From Callaeas wilsoni (Eukaryota > Chordata > Aves > Passeriformes > Callaeidae), in the NCBI GenBank assembly GCA_013398955.1, contig VWPU01011612.1:30473-94472 (forward strand): DNA of 64,000 bases, read 5' to 3'. The translations under genes were made by a program, and so were the position numbers. The notes beneath the pieces are model-generated. The model was given only the letters and a program-made list of their open reading frames with translations, had not been told where the DNA came from and searched no databases. The stretch's first letter is position 1. Each line of letters starts with the position of its first letter. Of the stretch, positions 45,708-56,720 are shown in pieces.

Positions 45708-46012
45708 ACAAGGGGCTCCAGGAGAGCTGGAGAGGGACTGGGGACAAGGGATGGAGGGACAGGACACAGGGAATGGCTTCCCACTGGGAAAGGGGGGATT
45801 GGGGTGGGATCTGGGGAAGGAATTCCTGGCTGGTCTGGAATTCCCAGATTTGCAGTGGCGGCCCCTGGATCCCTGGGAGTGTCCCAGGCCAGGTTGGACA
45901 CTGGGGCTTGGATCCACCTGGGACAGTGGGAGGTGTCCCTGCCATGGCAGGGCTGGGATGAGATGAACTTTAAGGTCCCTTCCATCCCAATCCATTCCAG
46001 GATTCCATGAAA
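45708..46012 (+). mobile_element. CR1 LINE 3' fragment
   Basis: GGCTCCAGGAGAGCTGGAGA, GGAATGGCTTCCCACTGGG, GTGTCCCAGGCCAGGTTGGA and TTTAAGGTCCCTTCC with GATTCCATG end; sense. Confidence 0.95.
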
Positions 46013-46573
46013 ATCGTGCACGAGTTGCTCCTCAGCTCCAGGGAATTTTGGTGACCCCCTCATTCCAGCCTGGCTCCACTCACTGCCCCCATTCCTGAAT
46101 TTGGGCAGGAGCACCCAATCCCCACCCGGGTTCTGCAGGTGGGAATACTGGGAGGAGGAGGAGGAAGGGCTGGACATGGTGAGGAAAACACCAGGAGAAC
46201 CCAGAGGATTCCCTCGGAGAAAAAGATGGAGAAGGAGCAGAAGGGACGGGAAGAACGGGAAGAGCAGCACTGTGGATTGGGAAGGGATGGAAACACAAAG
46301 GGACAGAAGTTTCTCCAACCGGAAGAGCAAAAGAGGTGCTGAAATGATGGAAATTTCTCCAAATCTTTCACCTAAAATCCACAGAAAGGTGGCTGGATGT
46401 GCACATCCCTCTCACCACAGAGCCAGGAGATTGGAATCCTCTCCCAGAACCCTGAACATGGAACTGGAAACTACCAGACAACACCTGCGCCCCGTGATGT
46501 CCCTCGGACTGACAAAACCCTTCGGAGGATAAAAAAGATGAAGGAATTAAATAAAGTGCTCACTGCAGTGAAC

Positions 46574-46591
46574 ATTAATCAATGAATTAAT
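46574..46591. promoter_or_regulatory. Paired ATTAAT homeodomain-like motif
   Basis: ATTAAT occurs twice with a 6-bp spacer (CAATGA), about 1.2 kb downstream of exon 6 in the intron. Weak motif evidence only. Confidence 0.18.
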
Positions 46592-47776
46592 GAAATTCCT
46601 GTTCCTTCTCAGCCACAGCGACCACGGAAGGATCTTCCCAGAGCTCTGCCAGCCACAAGGAACTAAAGGAGTATTTTTATACGGAATTCTGCTCTGGAAA
46701 TTGCTGCCTCAGGTAAATCCAGCGCCCGGAGCCCTCCCCGACGTCGCCCCCGTGCACATCTGGCTCCACATCTGGGTCGGGAGGGCTTTCTGCACCTTCC
46801 GAAAGTTTAATCTGAATAAAAAGTTTGCTGAGCTCTCACAGCTCCATTCATTCCACAAGGGAAGGCTGGGTTTGCTTTCCCAAAAAACCCAGGAAGGAGC
46901 TGGGAAGATAAAAAGGCACTGAAATACAGGGAATTAAATTAATTAATAAACTCCTCAAGTTAGACTGTTTCAGAGAAAGGCACAAAACTGAACTCAGCTC
47001 TGCTCATAAACACGGCAGCAGAATCCCACCAGCTCCTGGAAAATTCCTGCCAAGTCCTTCCCATAAATCAGCAATTCCCAGGCATCCATCGCCACCAGGG
47101 AAGGATCCCACTGCCCCTGGAAGGCAACGCCTCGCTGCCTCTGCTCCCGAATTTCAGCAAAGCTGCAAAGCCCTTCCGAAGAGCAAATTCAGAGCCTCTC
47201 CGGGCTCTGCTCCCCGGCCGGGATGAGATGAAATCCAAACGTTCAGCAGGAGTGGGAAAGGCAAATCCTGATTTAAGGCACGCCCAGGGACGTTCAGCTC
47301 ATCTTTTACGGACACCATCCATGGGAAAGGGCAGGGCGGGCACGAGCCGGGTTTAGCCAGGATTTAGAATCAGCTCAGGATGCAGAACTGATGAAATCAA
47401 CACACAAACTCCTACTTTTTTATCCCAAATCTGGGCACTCCTCCTGGTGTCCCAGAAGCACCAATTCCCTGTGCAGGGGAGCGGAAAACACGAGTGGAGG
47501 ATGGAGTTACGGGGAGTTTCACCCTCCCCACCGCGCCTCCCAGACCGCCAAGAAACCACGGAAAACTCCAGCTGGGAGAAGCCAACGACACAATGGACCA
47601 TCACTTCCCAACGGTCCAAAATTCAGGATAAAACTCCGGGAGCGACCAGGCAAGGAACAACCACACCTCGCCCAGTAACAGAATCCCAAACTCAACCCGC
47701 TGCCTTGGGCTGGAAAAGCAGAACTTCCGCACGACCGAACCTCCCAAAAATCGGGCGGTTCTCCCCCAAATCCCAC

Positions 47777-47981
47777 CTGTTTCATGGCCGTCTCGCCGAT
47801 CTTGTCCGAGTGCTTGCGGATGCTCTCCAGGAAGTCCTTGAGGTCGGACATGGAGAGCTCCTTGATCTCCTCACGCAGCCGCGGGATGTTGTCCACCATG
47901 ACCTTGCAGAAGCGGTAGTGGCTCACCTGGGGCAGGAACGTGTGCTCCAGGTGCTCCAGGGTCTTCAGCGCCGGGTAGTGC
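47777..47981 (-). CDS. EXOC6B: EXOC6B coding exon 6
   Basis: This 205-nt exon completes the split Arg codon and encodes 68 residues, starting HYPALKTLEHLEHTFLPQVS, passing through HYRFCKVMVDNIPRLREE, and ending FLESIRKHSDKIGETAMKQ. The segment SMSDLKDFLESIRKHSDKIG is among the most conserved in metazoan Sec15 proteins. The acceptor is a C-rich tract with CCCCCAG. The donor is CAG followed by GTGGGA, weaker than the others because position +4 is G. It opens an intron of more than 47 kb. The exon ends on a codon boundary after Gln; in the family the next residues are AQQQ, and no such exon is visible between here and position 1. It is the downstream-most EXOC6B exon in the window. Confidence 0.97.
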
Positions 47982-48829
47982 CTGGGGGGAGCGGGGAAAG
48001 GTCGGGAGCAGCTCCTCCCATCCCAGTGCCTCAGGGCGCGGCCGAGCTGGAAGTTATCCAACGGCCTCAGCGCCAGGCCGCCGCGGAGCCGCGGAACCAC
48101 GGAACCAGGGAACGCGGGCGCTGGGAGACACCTCCAAGCCCATCCCACTCCATCGGCCCAGCGTGGCAACCCCGACTGGGAGATGAGATCCCAGAGCTGG
48201 GAATACCCCAGGAGATCCCACGGACTGATCAGCCAGTGCCTAACTCACTAATTAATTAACACCCAAGGTCTGCTGCCAACGTGGACCTTGTGAAGACCCT
48301 GGAGGTGTGAGCTCAGCTCCCTTTCCCTGGGCATTCCAGGATGGGATCCCACCTTCCCCCTCCCAGGCCACATCAAAACCACTTCCCACCCAAAGCTTTT
48401 TTTTATTTAGAGGGGAAAAACTGGATCCAAATCCCAGATTATTTCTACCCAGATCATTTTCTACAGATCCATTTTCTGCCATCCCCCACCTCCCTTTAAG
48501 CCATTGTATCCATGACCTTTTTTTTCCATGTGGGAATAATTCCTTTCTCCGTCCCAAAATGAGTATTTAATTTATTTAGAAATGCAGGAGTCCCGTGGAT
48601 AAAGAATTCCTTTTTATTTTTGTCACGCCCAATTCAATTTTATCCTCTTTTTCTGCACAAAAGCAAATTTCAGGTGCCAAATGGGAAATTCAGCTGAGGA
48701 ATTGATTTTTCTCAAACGCCCTCCCATCTTTTCCCTTTGGAAAGCAGGAATCTGTAGGGATTTGCCGTTTACTGGAATATGGAACCCCCTAAGATTCAAG
48801 ACCATCCTCCTGTCCTGACCCCAGATCTG

Positions 48830-48950
48830 GTCATGGGCAAAAAATAATTAAAAAGGAACCACCCAGGAAGCATTAAAAGGGTTGAATAACAAAATAAAAT
48901 AATATTATATAATAAATATTCTACATTATGTCATAAAATAAACAGATTTA
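48830..48950. repeat. AT-rich low-complexity sequence
   Basis: AAAATAATTAAAAAGG and AAATAATATTATATAATAAAT mark the most AT-rich spot of intron 5. Confidence 0.85.
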
Positions 48951-49549
48951 TGGTCAATAAGTCTCAGGTCAGTCACTTTGAGGGTGAATTAAGGGAATTT
49001 TAGCCCATGGATAATCCTGGGCACTTCCACCTGGAATTTTGGGGGACAAACAGTCTTTGGTCACGAAACACATGGGAACGCCCCTGAAAACCCTGCCATC
49101 CGTATTCCCACTCGGGAATTCCTGCCTGAGCTCCAGGGAGTTCTTTCAGTGGCCTGTCCCATTCCCAGCACTGACGGATTCACCCCTGGGCAAGGTGTGA
49201 CCAAGGATTCATGCTGGAATCAAACCCCTGGAGAGACACCTGGGAATGCCCAGGGAGCCAGGATTCATCCAGAGGGATGAACACCCACCCAGGGTTATAT
49301 CTCAAGGAATTCTTAGGTCCCATTCCTTACACAAACTCCTCGGGGCAGCTCCCAAAGGGGAGCTGAGCCCTGCCCCAGCTCTGTATTCCCAGGAGCTGAG
49401 GGGGAAAAGCAGGATTTGGATAAAAACCAGGGCCAGAGGGGCCTTTTTGGGGTTATTTTCCTGCTCCTGCTGGGGATGTCTCAGCCCCAGGCAGGATGGA
49501 CATTCCCAGTGAATTCCCTGAGTGCTCTCACGGAGCATCCCGGCCTACA

Positions 49550-49855
49550 GGGGAGCTGGAGAGGGAATTTTCATTGGGAACTGTAGTGCCAGGACAGGGG
49601 GAATGGCTTCCCACTGACGGAGAACAGGTTTGGATCAGATGTTAGGAAGGAAGTCCTGGCTGGGAGGGGCTGGGGAGGCCCTGGGATGGAATTCCCTGAG
49701 CAGCTGTGGCTGCCCCTGGATCCCTGGAAGTGTCCAAGGCCAGGTTGGACACTGGGGCTTGGAGCAGCCTGGGACAGTGGGAGGTGTGGAATTAGGTGAT
49801 ATTTGGGGTCTCCTCCAACCCAAACCATTCCATGACCTCATGATTCCGTTTCTCA
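49550..49855 (+). mobile_element. CR1 LINE 3' fragment
   Basis: GGGAGCTGGAGAGGGAATTT, ATGGCTTCCCACTGACG, GTTTGGATCAGATGTTAGG, GCTGTGGCTGCCCCTGGATC and CCAAACCATTCCATGACC; sense, with a deletion in the GTCCCTGCCC region. Confidence 0.94.
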
Positions 49856-51389
49856 CTGCTTGGAGCCAGGACAGCTGAGCCAGGGATAAATGAAAGGCTC
49901 TGATCCCTCCAGAGCCCTGCAGGACCAGGAGGGATCCCTGGAGCCAGAAATTTTGGGGTTTCTCAGCATTTCCCACACATCTCAGCCATGGCAGAAAGGC
50001 TTTTCCGTCCTTTCCTTAAATTCTGGCCAACGGCAGAGAAATCCTCTCTCCGCACCCCGATCGCTCCTCTGGGATCAGCCCACGCTCCTTCCCCACCTCC
50101 GGCTCCCGGCCAGGGATTCTCCCTTTGGGAAAAGCCTGAGCTGGTTCATGGACACCCCCGAATTCCTCCAGGCTGTGGAGTTTATTCCCCCAAAACACAA
50201 ACCCAACTAATCCCAAACCCAACCCTGCCCACCCTGAAACGATCCCAGCGAGACCTGGAGCAGGTAAAAAACATGGAATATCCTGTGTCTGGTGGATGGA
50301 GCCACCAAATCTAGGCAAAGAAAACCAGGAAAAAACCCAGCCAAGGCTCCCAATATTCCCTGAATGTGGCATTCAGCTTGGATTTGTTTCCAAACGAACC
50401 AATCCACACAAGGGAGGGAAAAGGGACGCTGTTCTTGGCAGCAGCCCTGGAAACGCTGTTCAGAGGGAGCAGCACGTGGGGTCCCTGCAGGAATTCCCAG
50501 GGAATTCCAGCTCCCATCCCACACCTGTCAGCGGATCAGCCCCTCGCTGCTCCCAAGAACAGCCCCGGGAGAGCCCAGCCCTGGCCCGGAGGGCCCTGGG
50601 AAGAGCCAGGAGCTCCGGGAGCAGCTCCAGGAGCTCCCTGGGCCCCTCCAAGCTGCCTTTGAGGGGTCGCCCCCATCTGCTCCCGCTTCACCCGGATCCT
50701 CATCCCCCATCCCCCAGTCCCAAACCTCTGGCTCCTCCCAGCTGCTCCCACACGGGATGGCGGGTGTGGAGCAGGGATGGGATTGCTTTTCCAGCCCTTT
50801 TCCCCCTTCCAGCAGCTGCTCCACGCCCAGTTTGCCACCCCCAGGGCTCCAACATCGCCCCGTGCTGCTCAAACACACCAGGATTCCTGCCAAGATCCCA
50901 GATTTTCATCCCTCAGCATCCCAGCAGATGCGGGGTGGGGAAACTCCTGGATTTCCAGCCCAGCATTCCCGAGGCACCAAGTGTTCAAGGATTATTTCTA
51001 CGGCAAAAGAAGTTTTCGGGTTTCTCCCCAACTTCCACCATCGTGATGTTTCCAGCTCTTTGGATTCCCCTCACATTCCCTGGAATCTCTCAGATGGTAT
51101 CGAGATTTGTGTTATGGCATTCATGGAATAAATTTCAATAAATTGAATGCATGCACGATACTGAGCTTCCGTAAAAGAACATGGAACATCCACCTCAATT
51201 CCCAAAATCTGAACCCGCTGCCATCCCAATTTTCGGCTGTACCACAGCAGGCTGAGGAAAAGCAGCCAAAAACCAGGAAATTTAACCTGGAAAGGCTGGT
51301 TTTGAACTGCTGAGAAGCTCCTGGAATTATCCAGCACCAAACAGCTCCCGGGGCTCTTCCCAGAAAACCCCAGATCAGACCAAACTTAC

Positions 51390-51435
51390 CTCTTGGACTT
51401 CATCTGCTCCCGCAGCTTGCTGTACATCTCCAGCA
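51390..51435 (-). CDS. EXOC6B: EXOC6B coding exon 5 (46-nt exon)
   Basis: This 46-nt exon begins with TG, which completes the Val codon from exon 4, then encodes LEMYSKLREQMKSK and the first two bases of an Arg codon. The acceptor is CTTTTCCCAG and the donor GTAAGT. Together with exon 4 it gives the conserved Sec15 stretch LCLPVLEMYSKLREQMKSKR, in which LPVLEMYSKL is shared by EXOC6 and EXOC6B. It ends in phase 2, matching the single G that opens exon 6. The exon lies 146 bp downstream of exon 4 and about 3.4 kb upstream of exon 6. Its skipping would shift the frame. Confidence 0.95.
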
Positions 51436-51581
51436 CTGGGAAAAGAAGGAAAACACGGCTCTGAGACGGGAGCAGCCAGCAAAGAGCTGGGAATCAAAAC
51501 AAACAGCTCCGCAAAGGGAGCGAGAAGTTGGGAATTCAAACAAGGAGCCCCAAAAGCCAGGAGCGAGGGGAGATCCCTCAC
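51436..51581 (-). other. EXOC6B: EXOC6B intron 4 (146 bp)
   Basis: This very short intron lies between GTGAGG (exon 4 donor) and CTTTTCCCAG (exon 5 acceptor). It shows no repeat. At 146 bp it is close to the minimum for vertebrates, in contrast to the >47-kb intron that follows two exons later. Confidence 0.92.
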
Positions 51582-51672
51582 CGGGAAGACAGAGCGTGAG
51601 TTTGTCCACTGTGGCCGAGATGTTCCTCTGCTGCAGCCGGCACTGCTTCAGCTCCTCCATGGCAAGGATCAG
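51582..51672 (-). CDS. EXOC6B: EXOC6B coding exon 4
   Basis: This 91-nt exon encodes LILAMEELKQCRLQQRNISA then TVDKLTLCLP, plus the first base of the following Val codon. The acceptor is TTTTCCCAAG (an AAG-type acceptor with a good pyrimidine tract) and the donor is GTGAGG. The motif CRLQQRNISATVDKL is diagnostic for EXOC6B against EXOC6, whose equivalent begins CRIQQRNIT (recalled). It continues the N-terminal coiled coil. Phase is 0 at the start and 1 at the end, and the split Val codon is completed by the TG that opens exon 5. The intron separating it from exon 5 is only 146 bp. The first residues (LILAM where mammals have LVIAM) are conservative changes. Confidence 0.96.
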
Positions 51673-51974
51673 CTTGGGAAAACGGGAAGAGCTCCGTTAG
51701 CACCCGCAAACGCCCCCGGTGTCCCTCCCAGGCGCGGGATGGGCCCAAATCCCGCTCCGGTAAGCGGCGAGCTCTGGATGGGGCAGCTCGCAGCAAGGGG
51801 CAGGAATTCCCCTCAATTCCCTGGATTTCAACTCAGCGAGCAGCAAAACCAAAGGCACCAAAGCCGCCTTGGAGCGCGTCCTGTGGGTTCCAAAACTTTA
51901 TTTCCCCTTCCCGTTTTAGGCATCTCTTCCAAGTTTTCTGGTTCTTAAAGGCAGGATGTGGCCGCTCGCTCCCG

Positions 51975-52645
51975 GGGAATTCTCCTCATCCCAAAGCTAA
52001 CAGGGATTTCTCCCGGCTCAGACTCCAGGAGAAAACCTGGGGAGGGGAAAATGGGGAAAACAAGGATACAAGGCCGGGTTGGATGGGGGATTCTCATCAT
52101 CCCAAAGCCAACAGGGCTTTCTCAGGGCTCGGGCTCCAGGAAAACAACCTGGGATGGGGAAAAGGGGAAAACACGGATACAAGGCCAGGCTGGATGGGGA
52201 ATTCTCCTCACCCCAAAGCTAACAGGGATTTCTCCCGGCTCAGACTCCAGGAGAAAACCTGGGGAGGGGAAAATGGGGAAAACAAGGATACAAGGCCGGG
52301 TTGGATGGGGGATTCTCATCATCCCAAAGCCAACAGGGCTTTCTCAGGGCTCGGGCTCCAGGAAAACAACCTGGGATGGGGAAAAGGGGAAAACACGGAT
52401 ACAAGGCCAGGCTGGATGGGGAATTCTCCTCATCCCAAAGCTAACAGGGATTTACTTCTCAGGGCTCAGGCTCCACCAGAAAAACCTGGGATGTGGAAAA
52501 GGGGAAAACAAGGATACAAGGCCAGGCTGGATGGGGAATTCTCACCATCCCAAAGCCAACAGGGATTTCTCAGGGCTCGGGCTCCAGGAAAACAACCTGG
52601 GATGGGGAAAAGGGGAAAACACGGATACAAGGCCAGGCTGGACAG
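51975..52645. repeat. 111-bp minisatellite in intron 3 (6 copies)
   Basis: The block starting at TTCTCCTCATCCCAAAGC recurs at 51980, 52091, 52202, 52313, 52424 and 52539: four 111-bp steps then one of 115 bp. Odd and even copies differ consistently (CTCCTCATCC versus CTCATCATCC), giving a 222-bp higher-order unit in the first four copies. It runs into a CR1 end and stops about 120 bp from the exon 3 donor. Confidence 0.97.
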
Positions 52646-52748
52646 GGCCTGGAGCAGCCTGGGACAGCGGAAGGTGTCCCTGCCATGGCAGGGCTGGAAT
52701 AAAGGGTCTTTGTGTCCCTCCCACCCCAATCCAGGCTGCAATTCCAGG
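52645..52748 (+). mobile_element. CR1 LINE terminal fragment
   Basis: GGAGCAGCCTGGGACAGCGG, AGGTGTCCCTGCCATGGCAG and GTGTCCCTCCCACCCC; sense. Fused to the 111-bp array, it ends about 20 bp before exon 3. Confidence 0.88.
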
Positions 52749-52766
52749 ACTGGGTTCATCACTTAC

Positions 52767-52814
52767 TTCTTTCCCTTCATTCTGCAGCTTCCGGTTGGTG
52801 TCCGTCACTTGGTT
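52767..52814 (-). CDS. EXOC6B: EXOC6B coding exon 3 (48-nt exon)
   Basis: This small 48-nt exon encodes 16 residues, NQVTDTNRKLQNEGKE. The acceptor is TTCCCGCAG and the donor a strong GTAAGT after GAA. Family knowledge places this directly after the exon 2 product in EXOC6B; mammals carry a His where this sequence has Asn in LQNEGKE (recalled). The exon starts and ends in phase 0, so skipping it would remove 16 residues of coiled coil without a frameshift. About 120 bp downstream of the donor, in intron 3, a CR1 fragment and then a 111-bp minisatellite begin. It is too short to stand out by length alone; identity rests on the peptide match, both splice sites and phase agreement with both neighbours. 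Confidence 0.95.
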
Positions 52815-54119
52815 CTGCGGGAATATTGGGAAAAGCACAAAGCACATCCCATAAATCAGGACAATGGTTCTCCCACCAAAACAAACTGTCCATAAACACC
52901 ATCCCTCCCCACGGCTCCCATCCCATGGAAAAGCTGTTTATTGCTGACTTAACAGCCTCTGCCACCGGGGGACAAATCCAGGGATTTTCCTCCTTGCTGC
53001 TGGAGAAAAGGGAAAGGCAACGGGAGTTCAGTGGCACGGAAGCCTCCAAATGCCAGAGTTTTCATGGATGCGGATTGGATTGTCATCCGAAAGCTGTTGC
53101 ACCTGAGTGGGGGAGGAATTAATTCCCTTCTCTGCCACCGAATAAATTCCATTTAGGTTTTAACTCCTCCGTATCCCAGCAGGAAAGGATCCTTCACCAG
53201 GAGCTTTCCCTAGAAACAATTATTTATATTTATAGAAATCCCTACAAAGCTTCCTTTGGGATCTTCATCTCCCTCTGGATCCCTGCTCCTGCCTGCTGTA
53301 AGAAGATGTTTTTATATACCTGGGATAAAAAACCCCGTATTTTTTCTGGATTATCGCATCGAGCTGGGGCTCAGAGCTGGAAAATTTCCCACTTGGCAAA
53401 CCTGAGGATTCCCTGGAGTGGGAAGGGCCCAGCCCTTCCTAGCCCCAGTAAGACCCACAGGAGAACAAAGGGGATTTTGGGGCTCATCAGGATGGAAAAT
53501 CAGGAGTTCTCCCACTATTTAGCCAAGGAGCGGGAAGAGGACTTTGGGAATTCTCCTGAGTTCAGGCAGGGCAGGGTTCTAAACCCTGGGACAGCTGGAA
53601 AAACCAACACAAACTTCCAAGCCAACATTCCCAGCTCCAGATCTCCAGCAAAGCAGCCAAATTCCCAAGGGAATTCCAGCAGGACTGCTCAGGGTTCAGG
53701 TGCCTCACACCGCTCCGAGATTTCCGTGCCATAAAATCCCTTTTTTTCCCTGGAATACTCCTTCTGCAGCTCCCAAAGCTGGAAATGTGCATTTCCAGGC
53801 TCGTCCCTGTAAAAGGTTTCTGGTCTGATCCAGGCTCTCCACACTGTGGGAGCTGCTGCTGCATTTCTGCCCCATTTTAGGAACAAATTCCCGCCTTTTC
53901 TTCCGGAGTTCTGCTCGTCCTGGAAGCAGAACCTTTCCCGGAGCTTGGAAAACACCACGAGCTGGGAAACAGAGCCCTCAGGGGACTTCCAGGAGCGTGA
54001 GATCCCACAAATCCACCTGAGGGCTTTGCTCCCTTTGGAATAATTATGGAAACACGAGGAATTTTTAAGGGATTTCACCTCAGGGAAGGAACGGCCCGTG
54101 GAGCTCCCTGATTCTCCAG

Positions 54120-54635
54120 CAGGACATGGATGGACGAGGAGCAGGGGATTGGGAAGGTGAAAGCCATCCTGGAGCACAAATCCAGCGGGGAGCAGCCGAG
54201 GGAGCAGGGAAGGGGCTGGAGCGAGTCCAGGGAAGGGAGCTGGGAAAGGTTTGGGGCACCAGAAAAAGCTGAGGGAGCTGGGAAAGGGGCCCAGCCTGGA
54301 GAAAAGGAGGATCCAGAGGGATTTTTCCCGCTCTGAAATTCCCTGACAGGAGGGGGCAGCCGGGGGGATTTGGGATCTGCTCCAGGGAACAGGGACAGGA
54401 GGAGAGGGAACGGCCTCAGGCTGGGCCAGGGGAGGGGCAGGGTGGAAATTGGGAATATTCCTCATGGAAAGGGCTGCCCAAAGGGGCGGTGCCGTCCCCA
54501 TCCCTGGAAGGATTCAAAGCCCTGTGGATGGAGCACTTGGGAATGTGGCTTAGCGGGAACGTGGCGGTGCTTGGATGCGATGATCTTCAGCAGCTTTTCC
54601 AACGTTACCAATTCCATGATCCCACGGTCTCCCTC
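54120..54635 (+). mobile_element. CR1 LINE 3' fragment (older subfamily, ~515 bp)
   Basis: Contains GAGGGAGCTGGGAAAGGGGC, CCTGGAGAAAAGGAGGATCC, GGGAACGGCCTCAGGCTGG, CCATCCCTGGAAGGATTC, GGATGGAGCACTTGGGAATG and CAGCTTTTCCAACGTTACC; sense. The most complete member of this subfamily here. Confidence 0.93.
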
Positions 54636-55579
54636 CTTCTGAGCTCGCCAGGTCGGACAGAAGGGGAACTGTGGATTCATCCACATAAAACTGATTCAGG
54701 ATCCGGTTTTTTTTCCCTACTGGAAAAGATCCTGAAAACGCGATTTCCCCACCAGGAAGGTTCGTTGTGCTTCCAGGAGCAGAACCGTCCAAGCTCCCTT
54801 TAACTTCCACACCGGCCACGCTGCTTTTTAAACTTCCCAGGATGGAAGGAAGGAGTTATCCACGATTTCCCCTCCAGCATCTGCATCCCATCTCTCCCGC
54901 TCCCGCAGTAGCTCCAGCTCTCCTGGCTCCCTGCCCTCCCCAAAACCTGCTCATTTCCTTTATGATGTATGGAGCTTTTACGAGCAGGAGCCCAGCATCT
55001 CTTCCAAAGATTATTTGATTTGCTCAGATCCTGAAAATCCCACCAGGAAAAAGGAATCCGTGTCGGGTAATTTAAAACCGCTCCTAAAATAACGCCGAGG
55101 CTGGAGGAGCTTTCAATGAAAATTACACGGCAATCCCAGCTCCAGGAAAAAGCAAGGACGGAGCGGATCCCTGCCCGCTCCGGGTTTTCGGGGGGCAGGG
55201 GGCCGTGTTTGGGATTGCTCCTGGAGGAAACAAGGGCTGATGATTTAGGCAGACCCTGCGCGGCCAAGCCGGGCTTTGCAGAGCTGGGATTTGCTAATCC
55301 CGAGGGGCACCGGGAGGGAGGCGGCACCGGCAGGGATGTGGCACTCTGCGGCGCGGCCAAGCTGCTCCTTCAGCCGCACACCCGGAACGGGGAGCGGGGG
55401 GCTCAGAGGATCCTCTGGGATCATTCCAGAGGGGCGAAATGCCGGGAGAGAGGAGCAGAGGGAGCTGCAGAGGAATCCTGGGAACGGACCCTGCTCCCGA
55501 GGGAAGGGACAGCGACCGGAGCAATCCTTCATGAGGGAAACTCAGGAGCTTCCAGGAACTGCTCCCAGGTCTCTTCCCA

Positions 55580-55800
55580 ACACATGAGGGAAAATTCCTT
55601 CACCAAAAGTGTTCTCCAGGTCTGGCACAGCTGCCCAGGGCAGCGGAGGAGTGCCCATCCCTGAGGGATTTAAAGCCAGGGATGTGGCACTTGGGGACAT
55701 GAGACACTTGTGGCCTTGGCAGTGCTGGGGAGGGCTGGACTCGATGGGCTCAGAGGGATTTTCCCAATCTGAACAATTCTGGGATTCCGTGAAAATAAGA
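55580..55800 (+). mobile_element. CR1 LINE 3' fragment (older subfamily)
   Basis: GGGAAAATTCCTTCACC, CAGCTGCCCAGGGCAGCGGA, GATGTGGCACTTGGGGACAT and GGGATTTTCCCAATCTGAAC; sense. Confidence 0.92.
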
Positions 55801-55969
55801 AGGAATAACCTCTGGTTTCTGTCTGACAGGTCAAAAGGCTGCAGCATTAAAAAGGACTTTGCAGCCACATGACCCGAGATTCCCAGGGAAGGAAGGAAAG
55901 GACAGCCCTATCCGGGATAACACTGCATGAGGTGGGATGAAAATCCACCGGGAATGACACAGCTGAATC

Positions 55970-56180
55970 ACAGAATCATGGAATGGGTTGGGTTGGAAGC
56001 AACCTTAAATCCCATCCCATTCCCTGCCCTGCCATGGACAGGGACACCTCCCACTGTCCCAGGCTGCTCCAAGCCCCAGTGTCCAACCTGGCCTCGGACA
56101 CTGCCAGGGATCCAGGGGCAGCCACAGCAAATCTGGGAATTCCAGCCCAGCCAGGAATTCCTTCCCAAGATCCCATCACT
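55970..56180 (-). mobile_element. CR1 LINE 3' fragment
   Basis: AATCACAGAATCATGGAATG, TTGGAAGCAACCTTAAATCC, GGGACACCTCCCACTGTCC and CAGGAATTCCTTCCCAAGAT; antisense. Confidence 0.94.
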
Positions 56181-56244
56181 CTGTCCATGGCGTGACTGTA
56201 GTGGCAGGTCTTCGCTGAGCCCCAGCAGGGGAGCTCCTCTGCTG

Positions 56245-56720
56245 GTCACAGAATCCCAAAATCGTTCTGGCTGGAAAAGGTCATGGAGTCATGGAGTCCA
56301 ACCATCCCCAGCACTGCCCGGGTCAGCACGGCCCCGTGTCCCCAAGTGCCACAACCACAGGGCTTGGAAATCCCTCCATGGATGGGGACTCCAAACCTCC
56401 CTGGGCACTTCCAATGCCTGAGCACCCGTTCCATGAGGAAATTCCTGCTGATGTCCACCCTGAGCCTCCCCTGGCCCCGCCTGATGCCGTTCCCTCTTGT
56501 CCAGTTATTCCCTGGAGCAGATCCCAAATCCCCCCCGGCTGCCCCCTCCGGTCAAGGAGTTGTGCAGAGCCACAAGGTCCCCCCTGAGCCTCCTCGTCTC
56601 CAGGCTGAGCCCCTTTCCCAGCTCCCGCAGGAATTCTCCAGCCCCTTCCCAGCTCCCTTCCCTTCCCTGGACTTGCTCCAGCCCCTCCAGGGCTCTCCGG
56701 AGCTGCCCCAGCCCTGGAGG
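56245..56720 (-). mobile_element. CR1 LINE 3' fragment (older subfamily, ~475 bp)
   Basis: TCACAGAATCCCAAAATCG, GGGGACTCCAAACCTCCCTG, CTGATGTCCACCCTGAGCC, CTCCTCGTCTCCAGGCTGAG; antisense. Lies directly before the 100-bp tandem repeat. Confidence 0.93.

Larger units (their letters stand above)
1..47776 (-). other. EXOC6B: EXOC6B intron 6 (partial, >47 kb)
   Basis: No further EXOC6B exon can be seen below 47777; I looked for the family stretches AQQQRN, DLVDFSPVYRC and VVEDHIL in reverse complement. The intron holds the CR1 fragments, minisatellites and AT-rich islands listed separately. Between them the following stretches show neither a gene nor a repeat I recognise: 3576-4424, 5083-6924, 7129-8603, 9706-9944, 11216-12478, 12739-13477, 13776-15119, 17291-18139, 18206-19184, 19886-20444, 20561-21409, 22326-22907, 22986-23999, 26866-28172, 30636-31829, 35141-36064, 36311-37344, 37486-38124, 40746-42799, 42911-43639 and 46013-47776. 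They are mid-GC unique-looking intron with scattered possible CR1 remnants too decayed to call. Confidence 0.85.
47982..51389 (-). other. EXOC6B: EXOC6B intron 5
   Basis: This 3408-bp intron is bounded by the GTAAGT donor of exon 5 and the CCCCCAG acceptor of exon 6. It contains one CR1 fragment (49550-49855), an AT-rich simple stretch (about 48830-48950) and several short T runs between 48390 and 48630. The rest, including 50000-51300, shows no gene or repeat I can name. Confidence 0.9.
51673..52766 (-). other. EXOC6B: EXOC6B intron 3
   Basis: This 1094-bp intron is more than half occupied by a 111-bp minisatellite (51975-52645) that abuts a CR1 fragment (52645-52748). Only about 20 bp separates the CR1 from the exon 3 donor. 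About 300 bp of unique sequence precedes the exon 4 acceptor. Confidence 0.9.

Noticed and set aside
1..47776. Further EXOC6B exons, or exons of CYP26B1, SPR or EMX1
   Set aside because: I searched for recalled family peptides (for example DLVDFSPVYRC, VVEDHIL) in reverse complement and for recognisable exon peptides of the neighbouring genes on both strands. None was seen. Very short or diverged exons could be missed.
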